A stretch of DNA of 64,000 nt, taken from NCBI GenBank assembly GCA_963715485.1, contig OY970244.1, forward strand, positions 1,550,001 through 1,614,000. Direction: 5' to 3'. Below the pieces are notes generated by a model, which made no database searches, had not been told where the DNA came from, and saw only the letters and a list, made by a program, of their open reading frames with translations. The translations under genes and the position numbers were made by a program. This document shows positions 8,926 through 18,400 of the stretch, in pieces. Within the stretch, counting starts at the first letter, position 1, and the number at the start of each line of letters is the position of its first letter. The stretch comes from SG8-30 sp963715485. GTDB taxonomy: Bacteria; Pseudomonadota; Gammaproteobacteria; Steroidobacterales; Steroidobacteraceae.

Positions 8926-10101
8926 ATGAGCCTCAATCCCCGCGATGTCGTGATCATCGATGGCGTGCGCTCGGCAATGGGCCGCTCGAAGGGCGGCATG
9001 TTCCGCCAGGTGCGTGCCGATACCCTGTCGGCCGGACTGATCAAGGCCCTGTTCAAGCGCAATCCTGCGGTCGATCCGGGCGAGGTCGAGGATGTGATCT
9101 GGGGCTGCGTGAACCAGACTCTCGAGCAGGGCATGAACATCGCGCGCTATGCGCTGTTGCTTGCCGGGTTGCCGCACACGGTACCCGGCCAGACGGTCAA
9201 CCGCCTGTGTGGATCGTCCATGCAGGCCCTGCACACCGCTGCCGCACAGATCATGAGCGGCCAGGGCGACGTTTTCGTGATCGGCGGCGTCGAGCACATG
9301 GGCCACGTCGGCATGATGCACGGAATCGACCTGAACCCGGCCGCATCAAAACAGTACGCCAAGGCCTCGAACATGATGGGCCTGACCGCAGAGATGCTCG
9401 GCCGCCTGCACGGGATCACGCGCGAGATGCAGGACGAGTTCGCGGCGCGCTCGCATGCCAGGGCCTGGGAGGCGACCCAGGCCGGGCGCTTCAAGAACGA
9501 GATCGTCGCCATAGAGGGCCACGACGCGAACGGATTCCTCGTGTCATGCGAGATTGACGAAGTCATCCGCCCCGAGACCACGGTCGAGGCGCTGGCGGCT
9601 CTCCGGCCGGCCTTTGACCCGAAGAACGGCACGGTCACGGCGGGATCGTCATCTGCCATCTCGGATGGCGCCGCGGCCATGCTGCTGATGAGCGCAGAAC
9701 GCGCGCAGTCACTCGGGCTGAAGCCGCGTGCAAGAATCCTGTCGATGGCCGTGGCGGGCTGCGACCCGGCGATCATGGGTTACGGACCGGTTCCCGCCAC
9801 CAAGAGGGCGCTCAAGCGCGCCGGATTGAAGCTGTCGGACATCCAGGTCATCGAGCTGAACGAGGCCTTTGCGGCGCAGGGCCTGTCCGTGCTGAAGGAC
9901 CTGGGCCTGCTCGAAGCGATGGACGAGCAGGTGAACCTCAATGGCGGAGCGATTGCGCTCGGCCACCCGCTGGGGTGCTCCGGCGCACGCATCACCACGA
10001 CGCTGCTGAATGCGATGGAATGGAAGGGGGCCGACAAGGGTCTCGCGACCATGTGCATTGGCCTGGGCCAGGGCATTGCCACGGTAATTGAACGCTGCTG
10101 A
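8926..10101 (+). CDS. fadA: 3-ketoacyl-CoA thiolase (FadA)
   Basis: 391 residues, within three or four of typical FadA; thiolytic last step of beta-oxidation and beta subunit of the FadBA complex. The nucleophile is Cys95 in NRLCGSSMQALH. The His loop is GGAIALGHPLGCSGAR, and the second Cys is in the C-terminal MCIGLGQGIATVIE. A clear ribosome site (GGAGAGATCAAG) precedes the ATG. It is the second gene of the fadBA operon. The copper ATPase starts 30 bases downstream on the same strand and might be partly co-transcribed, as no terminator is evident between them. Confidence 0.96.
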   Translation: MSLNPRDVVIIDGVRSAMGRSKGGMFRQVRADTLSAGLIKALFKRNPAVDPGEVEDVIWGCVNQTLEQGMNIARYALLLAGLPHTVPGQTVNRLCGSSMQALHTAAAQIMSGQGDVFVIGGVEHMGHVGMMHGIDLNPAASKQYAKASNMMGLTAEMLGRLHGITREMQDEFAARSHARAWEATQAGRFKNEIVAIEGHDANGFLVSCEIDEVIRPETTVEALAALRPAFDPKNGTVTAGSSSAISDGAAAMLLMSAERAQSLGLKPRARILSMAVAGCDPAIMGYGPVPATKRALKRAGLKLSDIQVIELNEAFAAQGLSVLKDLGLLEAMDEQVNLNGGAIALGHPLGCSGARITTTLLNAMEWKGADKGLATMCIGLGQGIATVIERC

Positions 10102-10131
10102 ACGCTGCCATGCACTGCTGAGGGGGACGGC

Positions 10132-12327
10132 TTGCAGTACACCTGTCCGATGCACCCGGAGATCCTTCGGGACGAGCCGGGCGATTGCCCGCTGTGCGGC
10201 ATGACACTCGAGCCGGTCGCGGCGAGCACCTCGCACTGGACCTGTCCGATGCACCCGGAAGTGCACGAACAGGGGCCAGGGCACTGCACCGACTGCGGCT
10301 GCGCGCTCGAACCGGTGACGGTCACGGCGGCGCCGGGAGAAAATCCTGAACTGGTCGATTTTCGCCGGCGACTCTGGCTCGCCGCGCCACTGACGGTGGC
10401 CGTCCTGCTGCTGGCGATGGGACCCATGCTGCTGTACGCCCTGGCGCCTCTCGAGCACGCAGGCTGGGCACGCTGGGCCCAGTGGTTGCTGGCCACACCC
10501 GTGGTTTTCTGGGCCGGCTGGCCCTTCCTGCGACGCGGGGTGGAATCGCTCCGGCGTCGGCTCAACATGTTTACGCTGATCGCGCTCGGGGTGTCGGCAG
10601 CCTACCTGTTCAGCCTGGCGGCGCTGCTCGTTCCTGGCTCGTTTCCTGAGTCGGCGCGGGACGCGATGGGCATGGTGCCGCTCTACTTCGAGGCAGCGGC
10701 CGTCATCGTCACGCTGGTGCTGGCCGGGCAGATCCTGGAGTTGCGCGCGCGGACGAAAACAGGCGCGGCGCTACGGGCGCTGCTGGACCTTGCCCCTGAA
10801 ATTGCGGTCCGCGTTGCGGAAGATGGCAGCGAATCCGAGCTGCCGGCAGCCGAGCTTCGCAAGCAGGACAAGCTGCGGGTCCGGCCGGGCGCGCGCGTGC
10901 CGGTGGACGGTGTGGTCCTCGAGGGCACGAGCAGCGTGGATGAAGCCATGGTGACCGGCGAGTCCGTGCCCGTCACGAAGGCGCCGGGTGATCGCCTGAT
11001 AGGCGGCACAGTCAACGGCAGCGGATCGCTACTCATGTGGGCAGAGGGCATCGGGTCGGAGAGCACGCTGGCCCGCATCGTCGGCATGGTTTCCGAGGCG
11101 CAGCGCAGTCGGGCGCCGGTGCACGCACTGGCCGACCGCGTGTCCGCATGGTTCGTCCCGGCGGTCGTTGTCGCGGCGGTCGTCTCGGCGCTGGTGTGGT
11201 GGTGGGTCGGGCCGGAGCCGCGCCTCGCGCATGCACTGGTGGCCGGCGTGACGGTGCTGATCATCGCCTGTCCCTGTGCGGTAGGGCTCGCGACACCGAT
11301 GTCAATGACCGTGGCCATGGGCCGCGGTGCCCACAGTGGCGTGCTGTTTCGCGAAGCCCGCGCGCTTGAGGCGTTGGCGTCGCTGCAGGTCCTGGTCTGC
11401 GACAAGACCGGTACGCTGACCGAAGGCCGGCCGCGAGTCGATGGCATCTACCTGGCCGACGGTGTGGAGCAGAAGGAACTGCTGCGCCTGGCAGCTGGCA
11501 TTGCGCAGCAGAGCGACCATCCGCTCGCCAAGGCCGTGGTGGCCGCGGCGCGTGAACGCAAGATCCGTCCACCGCTGGCCCGCGGCGTCGAATCCGTCGC
11601 CGGGTCGGGTACGCAGGGCGAGGTCGGCGCCAGCCGGGTCAGGCTGGGCAGTGCCGAGTTTGCAGGCGCGGCGGATGCCTTTGTGGACGAGGCGAGTGCC
11701 GCCCAGGATTCGGGGGCGAGCCTGGTGTACGTGGCGGTAGACGGACGCGTCGCCGGGTTGCTGACCGCACGCGACCCGATCAAGCCTGGAACTGCCGAAG
11801 CGTTGGAGGAGTTGCGTGGTCTGGGACTGCAGATCACGATGCTGACCGGCGATAGTGAGCGGGCTGCGCGCCACGTGGCGGCAGGACTCCGCATCGATCG
11901 CGTGGTGGCCGGCGTGAAACCGGATGGCAAGGCGGAGGCGATCCAGGCGCTGCAGGCGGAGGGGCTGCGGGTCGCGATGGCGGGTGACGGCGTCAACGAT
12001 GCGCCGGCACTGGCGCAGGCCGACGTCGGCATCGCCATGGGTCATGGCACCGACGTTGCCAAGCAGACGGCCGGCATTACCCTGGTGAAGGGCGACCTGG
12101 CCGCGATCGGCCGGGCGCGGCGGTTGAGCGTGGCGACCATGCGCAACGTGCGCCAGAATTTGTGGCTGGCGTTCGGCTACAACTCCCTGGGTGTGCCAAT
12201 CGCTGCGGGCGTGCTGTATCCGCTGCTCGGCTGGACGCTGACCCCGGCATTTGCCGCCGCGGCCATGTCCCTGAGCTCGGTGACGGTCATTACCAACGCA
12301 TTGCGGTTGGCGCGTTTTCGTCCGTAG
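10132..12327 (+). CDS. Copper-exporting P1B-type ATPase with two N-terminal metal-binding domains
   Basis: 731 residues; ATP-driven export of monovalent copper or silver across the inner membrane. In place of ferredoxin-like MXCXXC domains, the N-terminus has two copies of the small Cys/His domain also found in the CusB-like protein, at residues 4-24 (CPMHPE..CPLCGM) and 36-57 (CPMHPE..CTDCGC). The core shows TGES, the metal site CPC (380-382) in IIACPCAVGLATP, DKTGT with phosphorylated Asp424, SDHPLAK, and GDGVNDAP near 617. The last two membrane helices carry YN and MSLSS, the signature of the Cu(I) class (CopA/SilP-like). Translation probably starts at TTG 10132, preceded by AGGGGGA; there is no better upstream ATG. 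It follows fadA by 30 bases although its function pairs with the cus genes. Confidence 0.92.
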   Translation: MQYTCPMHPEILRDEPGDCPLCGMTLEPVAASTSHWTCPMHPEVHEQGPGHCTDCGCALEPVTVTAAPGENPELVDFRRRLWLAAPLTVAVLLLAMGPMLLYALAPLEHAGWARWAQWLLATPVVFWAGWPFLRRGVESLRRRLNMFTLIALGVSAAYLFSLAALLVPGSFPESARDAMGMVPLYFEAAAVIVTLVLAGQILELRARTKTGAALRALLDLAPEIAVRVAEDGSESELPAAELRKQDKLRVRPGARVPVDGVVLEGTSSVDEAMVTGESVPVTKAPGDRLIGGTVNGSGSLLMWAEGIGSESTLARIVGMVSEAQRSRAPVHALADRVSAWFVPAVVVAAVVSALVWWWVGPEPRLAHALVAGVTVLIIACPCAVGLATPMSMTVAMGRGAHSGVLFREARALEALASLQVLVCDKTGTLTEGRPRVDGIYLADGVEQKELLRLAAGIAQQSDHPLAKAVVAAARERKIRPPLARGVESVAGSGTQGEVGASRVRLGSAEFAGAADAFVDEASAAQDSGASLVYVAVDGRVAGLLTARDPIKPGTAEALEELRGLGLQITMLTGDSERAARHVAAGLRIDRVVAGVKPDGKAEAIQALQAEGLRVAMAGDGVNDAPALAQADVGIAMGHGTDVAKQTAGITLVKGDLAAIGRARRLSVATMRNVRQNLWLAFGYNSLGVPIAAGVLYPLLGWTLTPAFAAAAMSLSSVTVITNALRLARFRP

Positions 12328-12378
12328 AGATGCGAATGGGACCGGCGTCGCCAGCGAGACGATGACCGGGGTGGGTGT

Positions 12379-12409
12379 GAGGCCCGCCGCCCGGGACGCC
12401 GTCGGCCTC
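12379..12409. terminator. Possible hairpin between convergent genes
   Basis: GAGGCC (12379-12384) can pair with GGCCTC (12404-12409) around a GC-rich loop that could pair further. It lies between the convergent ends of the copper ATPase and glucan synthase genes. No clear T-run follows on either strand, so this is a weak candidate. Confidence 0.3.
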
Positions 12410-12414
12410 GCAGT

Positions 12415-15400
12415 TCATTGCGCCGTCTGAAGCCCCTGGGAATTATCCCGGTTGGCGCCAAGCACCACCCGCAGCCGATGGGTGGCGCCGTCATCGACCA
12501 GCGCAATCGTGGTCGAGCCGGCGGCCAACGACCGGCCGTCCAACTCCAGCTGAGCGACACCGCGCCCCACGCCGTCGGGGTTCTCGACCGCGATTTCATA
12601 GCGTGTCGCGCGATACCTGAAGACTATCTCGAAACCGGGCCAGGACGCGGGAATGCACGGCTCGAGCCTGAGACTACTTCCCTGCAGATGAAACCCCAGG
12701 ATCCACTCCAGTCCGGCCCGGTACATCCAGCCGGCCGCACCCGTGTACCAGGTCCAGCCGCCGCGTCCGGCATGCGGTGCCACCGAGTAGATATCGGCGG
12801 CGATGACGTACGGTTCGACCTTGTAGCGGTGCACGTTGGCCCGCGTCGTCGCGCGATTGACGGGATTGAGTAGCGCGAACAATTCAACGGCCTTGTCAGC
12901 CTGCCCCAGCAGTGCAAATGCGATGACCGACCATGTCGCCGCGTGCGTGTATTGGCCGCCGTTCTCGCGGATGCCGGGCGGGTATCCCTTTATGTAGCCG
13001 GGCTCGAGCGGCGTCTGGTCGAATGGCGGCGTGAAGAGCAGTGCCAGTCCCCGCTCCCGGTCGATCAGCTGCCCGTCCACCGCCGCCATCGCCTGCCTGG
13101 CGCGGGTCGCGTCCGCCGCGCCGGATATCACGCTCCAGGATTGGGCGATCGAATCGATACGACACTCGTCGCTCGCCGCCGACCCGAGGGGCGTCCCATC
13201 ATCGAAATAGCCGCGGCGATACCAGTTCTCGTCCCAGCCGCCTTGCTCGAGTGCCGCCCCGAGGGCTGTTGCGTGCGCCAGCCATCGGATACTGCGCGCG
13301 GTGTCGCCACGTGCCCGCGCCAGCGGGACAAAAGCACTGAGCGTCGCATGCAGGAACCAGCCGAGCCAGACACTTTCGCCCCGCCCATGCTCGCCAACCC
13401 GGTTCATGCCATCGTTCCAGTCACCGGTCCCGATGAGCGGCAATCCGTGCGCGCCGATGGCCAGGCTGCGGTCCAGGGCGAGCGCGCAGTGCTCGAAGAG
13501 CGATGCAACGTGATCCGACCCCGCTGGCTCGAAGTACGCGTCGTGCTCGCCGGGCCGCAAGTCCGGGCCGTCGATAAATGCAACCCGTTCGTCCAGCACG
13601 CCCTCGTCGGTCGTCGTTTCGACGTAGTGCGCGGTCGCATAGGCAAGCCAGACCCGGTCGTCGGAGATTCGCGTGCGAACACCCTGTCCATTCGGAGGCA
13701 GCCACCAGTGCTGGACATCCCCCGCCGTGAATTGCCGGCCGGCGGCGCGGAGCAGATGCTCGCGTGTCAGCGCGGGTCGGGACACCGCCAGCGCCATCCC
13801 ATCCTGAAGCTGGTCACGAAAGCCGTACGCGCCGCTGGCCTGGTAGAAGGCCGATCGTGCCCAGATCCGGCACGCGAGGGTCTGATACAGCATCCAGCTA
13901 TTCAGGATGATGTCCATCGATCGGTCCGGTGTCTTCACCTGGACCGTGCCAAGGACCTCATCCCACTGGCCGGTCACCTCACGCAGGACAGCGTCCAGGT
14001 CAGCTGACCGATAGCGCTCGATCAGCGCCCGGGCGCTGCCGACGTCCGGCGCTTCACCCAGGAAAAAGGCGATTTCCGCGGTCTCGCCCGGCTGCAGGAC
14101 GATCGGCGCCTGCAGCGCGCCACAAGGATCAAGGCCCGCGCCGACCCGCTTCGAGAATGGGCTTGTACGGCGCAGCGCCGCGGGTTCCGCGAGCGTGCCG
14201 TGCCGCCCCAGGAACTCCCGCCGGTCCGCCGTCCAGTCCGTCTGGCGCCCGGCCAGATCCACGAATGCGACCCGCGTGCCGAAGGCGGCATTCCATGGAT
14301 TGCGCGCAAACATTGCGCCCGTCGAGGAATCCATGGCCGTGACGATGAATGGCGCGCAGGGTCCGCGCGATACGCCCAGCACCCACTCCACATAGGCCGT
14401 GACCGTCAGTCGGCGGACTCGCCCGGACGTGTTGCAGAGGGTCAGGCTGGAAATCTTGATTGAGTCGTCGCGCGGCACGTACATCAACAGGTCGAGCCGG
14501 ACACCATGGGACTCATGCTCGAACCGGCTGTACCCGTGGCCGTGGCGAGCCGTGTAGAAGCTGCCCCGTTCGTGGCTCGGCGCTGCCGTCGGACCCCACA
14601 CCTGGCCGGTGTCCTCATCCCGCAGGTAGATGACCTCGCCGGGGCGGTCCGTGACCGGGTCATTCGACCAGGGTGTCAGCTGGTTTTCGCGGCTGTTCAT
14701 GGACCAGGTGTACCCACTGCCCTCGGCGGCCACCTGAAATCCAAACGCAGGATTGCTGACTACGTTTATCCATGGTGCCGGGGTCGACTGCCCCGGCCCG
14801 AGCAGCGTCACGTACTCACGTCCGTCGTTGGCAAATCCACCCAGCCCGTTGAAGAATTCCAGCTGCTGGGGGGCAGGCCCGGTAGCCACAGCATCCGACC
14901 GCACTCTCTGGCGTGGCGGAGCGTGCGCGGTGCCCGCGGGGGGCCGGCGCGACCGGTCGAGCTGATCCGCCAGACTGCCTTGCCCGGCCACCAGTACGAC
15001 GCGCGCCACGGCAGACAGCAGGTCGCGCGTGGCCGCCGGTATGAGGTCCGTGCGCAGGGTGAACACCGATCCACGCGCGCCGTCGGCTGCAATCTGTTCG
15101 CGCGACCGGCTGACGCGATGCAGGGTTTCCAGCGCAACCTGCAGGTCCTGTGCGTACGACGCGGCATGCTCGTTCAGGATCACCAGATCGACGGCAAGCT
15201 GCTTCAACCGCCAGTACTCGTGGGCCTGGATCAGCTGTCGCGCAATTCCAATGTCTTCGACCTTGTCGATCCTGAGCAGGACGATCGGCAGGTCACCGGA
15301 AATGCCCTGGCTCCAGAGCGCAGCGGGTCCGCCGCCACCGCGACGGATGGCGTCGGATGACGGTCGCAGCGACGCGTCGGCGAACAGGATGTGGCCCGCC

Positions 15401-18400
15401 AGACGCTGCGACAGGCTGGCTTCTGCCGCCGTGACGCCAAGGTGACGCAACTGCACCTGCGCCTGGGTCCACGCCAGGGTCGAGGCGCGGACGAAGGCGT
15501 TGGAGTCATGGTGCTTGTCGAGCAGGTCAAGAACCTGCTGGCGGGAAGGCGCTACCTCTGTCCAGAACGCGATGCGCACTGTTCCGCCGGCAGGTATCCG
15601 CATGCGATGCCGGAGTGCGAAGACCGGGTCGAGGACTGAACCGACGGAGCCTGAAAGGCGCCGGCCGTCCATCACGGCGATCGGTGTCCGCACTTCCTGG
15701 CCGCGGCCCAGGAATCGCGCACGGTCCGTTTCGATCTCGGGTTTCCCCAGCATCTGACCTTCGATGACCGCATGATGCGTCACCCAGATTTCTGGCTCCG
15801 CGGACGAGCGCTTGCGGCGCGTGGCCAGGATTGCGCAGGGACGGGGCAGGTATTCGGTCTGTACGAAGAGCTTCGAGAACGCCGGGTGTGCGGTATCCGC
15901 AGCGAGCGATGCCAGCATCAGCTCCGAATAGGATGTAACTTCCAGGTCCTGGAGGCGGCCGCTGGTATTCGTGATCGAGAGGCGCCGGACCTCGGCGTCA
16001 TCCTCGGCCGAGACGACGATCTCCAGCGTCGTCGCGATTCCAGCATCGGCGCGGGAGATCTGCACGCGGTCCTCGGCAAAGGTCACTTCGTAGCTGTCGG
16101 GTTCCACACCGCATGGCTGGTAACCTGCCGACCACACCCGGCCGCTCTCGATGTCGCGCAGAAAGATGTAGCTGCCTGTGTCGTCGCGTGTTAGGTCCTC
16201 CCGCCAGCGCGTGACTCCAATATCGTGCCAGCGGCTGTATCCGGACCCTGCCGCCGTGACCATCACGGAGTAGCGTCCGTTGGAAAGTACGTGGGCTTGT
16301 GGCGTGGCATCCTGGTAGGTGTCAAGGCGGCGGACATCCTGGACCAGTGCATCGTCGATTCTCGGCGCCAGACGCCTTTCACCGGCCACCGGGCGGGCCA
16401 CGGACAGGTTTCGCGGCGTCCGTTCCTGCAGTAGCAGCTCGGTCGCCTGTACCTGGGGTTCGGAATGGAACCGCTTGCGCATGATCCCGTCGAGCAGCAC
16501 GTTGGCGATGGCGACGATGGTCATACCCTGGTGGTGAGCCATGAACGCCCGTACCAGGGCGAATTTCGCACCTTCCGGCAGGCGGCTCCGGGTGTAGTCG
16601 AGTGCCTCGTAGAAGCCATGACGGCCGAGGGCCCCCAGGGAAGCAAGCCGGGCCATATTCCTTGTCGCCTGCTCCGGTTCGACCATCGCCGCAAGCGCAG
16701 TTGCGTAAGGCGCGACCACGGTGTCCTCGCTCAGCCCGCGCTTCAGGCCCAGGCCCGGTACACCAAAGTTCGAGTACTGATAAGTCAGTTCGAGGTCGCG
16801 GGCGTTGTACGCGGATTCGGATATGCCCCAGGGCACACCCAGTCGCGCGCCGTAGCTGATCTGGCGCCGCACGATCAAGCGGCTGGTCTGGTCAAGCAGG
16901 CTCCCGGCAGGCGCGCGCATGACGAGAGAGGGCATCAGGTATTCGAACATCGAGCCCGACCAGGAGACGAGTGCGGCGCCGTGCCCGACCGCCGTGACCG
17001 GCCGTCCGAGGCGAAACCAGTGGCGCGTGGTCACGTCGCCTTTCGCAATCGCGAAGAAACTCGCCAGGCGGGCCTCGGAAGCGAGCAGGTCGTAGGAACT
17101 TGGGTCGAGCGTGCTGTCGGCGGTCCTGTAGCCAATCGACAGCAGCCTTCGCTGCGGGTCAAGAAGGAAGCCGAAATCCATGGCGGCGGCCATCGCTCTG
17201 GCGGTAGCGGCAACCACGGCGAGCCGCATTTCCAGCCTGCGTGCTGCGTCGCCGGCCTGCGTGGCGTCGCTGAGCCAGCTCTCGATGGAGCGGTGGATCG
17301 CCTCCGACCAGAAGAGCAGGTCGCCGTAGCAGTCATGGCCGCCGTCACTGGTGATCGTCCGGGTAATGTCGACGAGTGTGGTGGCATGAGACAGGATGTC
17401 CGGCAGCAAAGTGGCGGTGCTGTCCGGCACGGACTCGATGTTGCGCAGGGCGCTGGCGACGGCATCCAGCTGTTCTTCAAGCTGAGGCCAGGCAATGGAC
17501 TGCTTGCGCAGATCGGCAGGCACGCCCGATAGCGCCTCGTGCATCAGGTCTACCGCGTCCCTTGTGCCGGCAGCCGAGTCGGCCGACTTGACCGGATTGC
17601 CTATCCATTGCTGGGTCGAGTTGGCCAGCGCAATCAGGTATGCGGCCAGGTTGCCGCTGTCTACGGACGACACATAGCGGGGTTCCAGCGGGCGCAGGTC
17701 GCGAGTGTCGTACCAGTTGTAGAGGTGACCGCGAAAGTGCCGGAGGCGACCCATGGTGGCAAGCGCCGCTTCGATCCGCGCTGTCGCCTCGATCGTCCCG
17801 ATCCATCCCAGATCCCGCGCGCAGACAGTCGACAGCAAACACAGACCGATATTCGTTGGCGAAGTGCGGTGGGCCAGCACCGGGCTCGGGTCCTCCTGGT
17901 AGTTGTCCGGTGGAAGCATGTGGTCTTCGGCCGTCACGAAGGTCTCGAAGTATCGCCACGTACGACGCGCGATCAGGCGCAGTTTGCGCGCGTCAGCCGT
18001 CGAGACGGCGAGGTGGCTGGGAGCGCGCGGCGCGCGGCTGATCCAGGACGCAACTGCCGGCGAAGCGATCCATAGCATCACCAAGGGTGCGGCAAGCCAG
18101 CCCGCATCCGTTCCCGAGAAGAAGACGACCAGCACCGCACCGAAGGCGGCGGCGACCCCCCCGATCATGCGGCGATAGAACCCGCTGACGTCGGGCCTGG
18201 TACTGAGGGACGCCTGCGCCGCGGTGATCCATTCCAGCAGGTCGCGGTGGCTCAGGTAGACACGGAACAGGGTCCGACCGATCGCATCGACCATGAGCCA
18301 CGCCTGATGCGCGAGAAAGACGATCTGGAAGATCATCTGCCGCACGGCCAGCCCGAAGTCGGTCCCGAGCGCGCGCAAATGGCTGCGGGCGGTGATGCCC

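Noticed and set aside
12943..14007. Long rightward open frame inside ndvB
   Set aside because: Lies opposite the conserved GH94 region; Arg/Pro-rich composition typical of a shadow frame.
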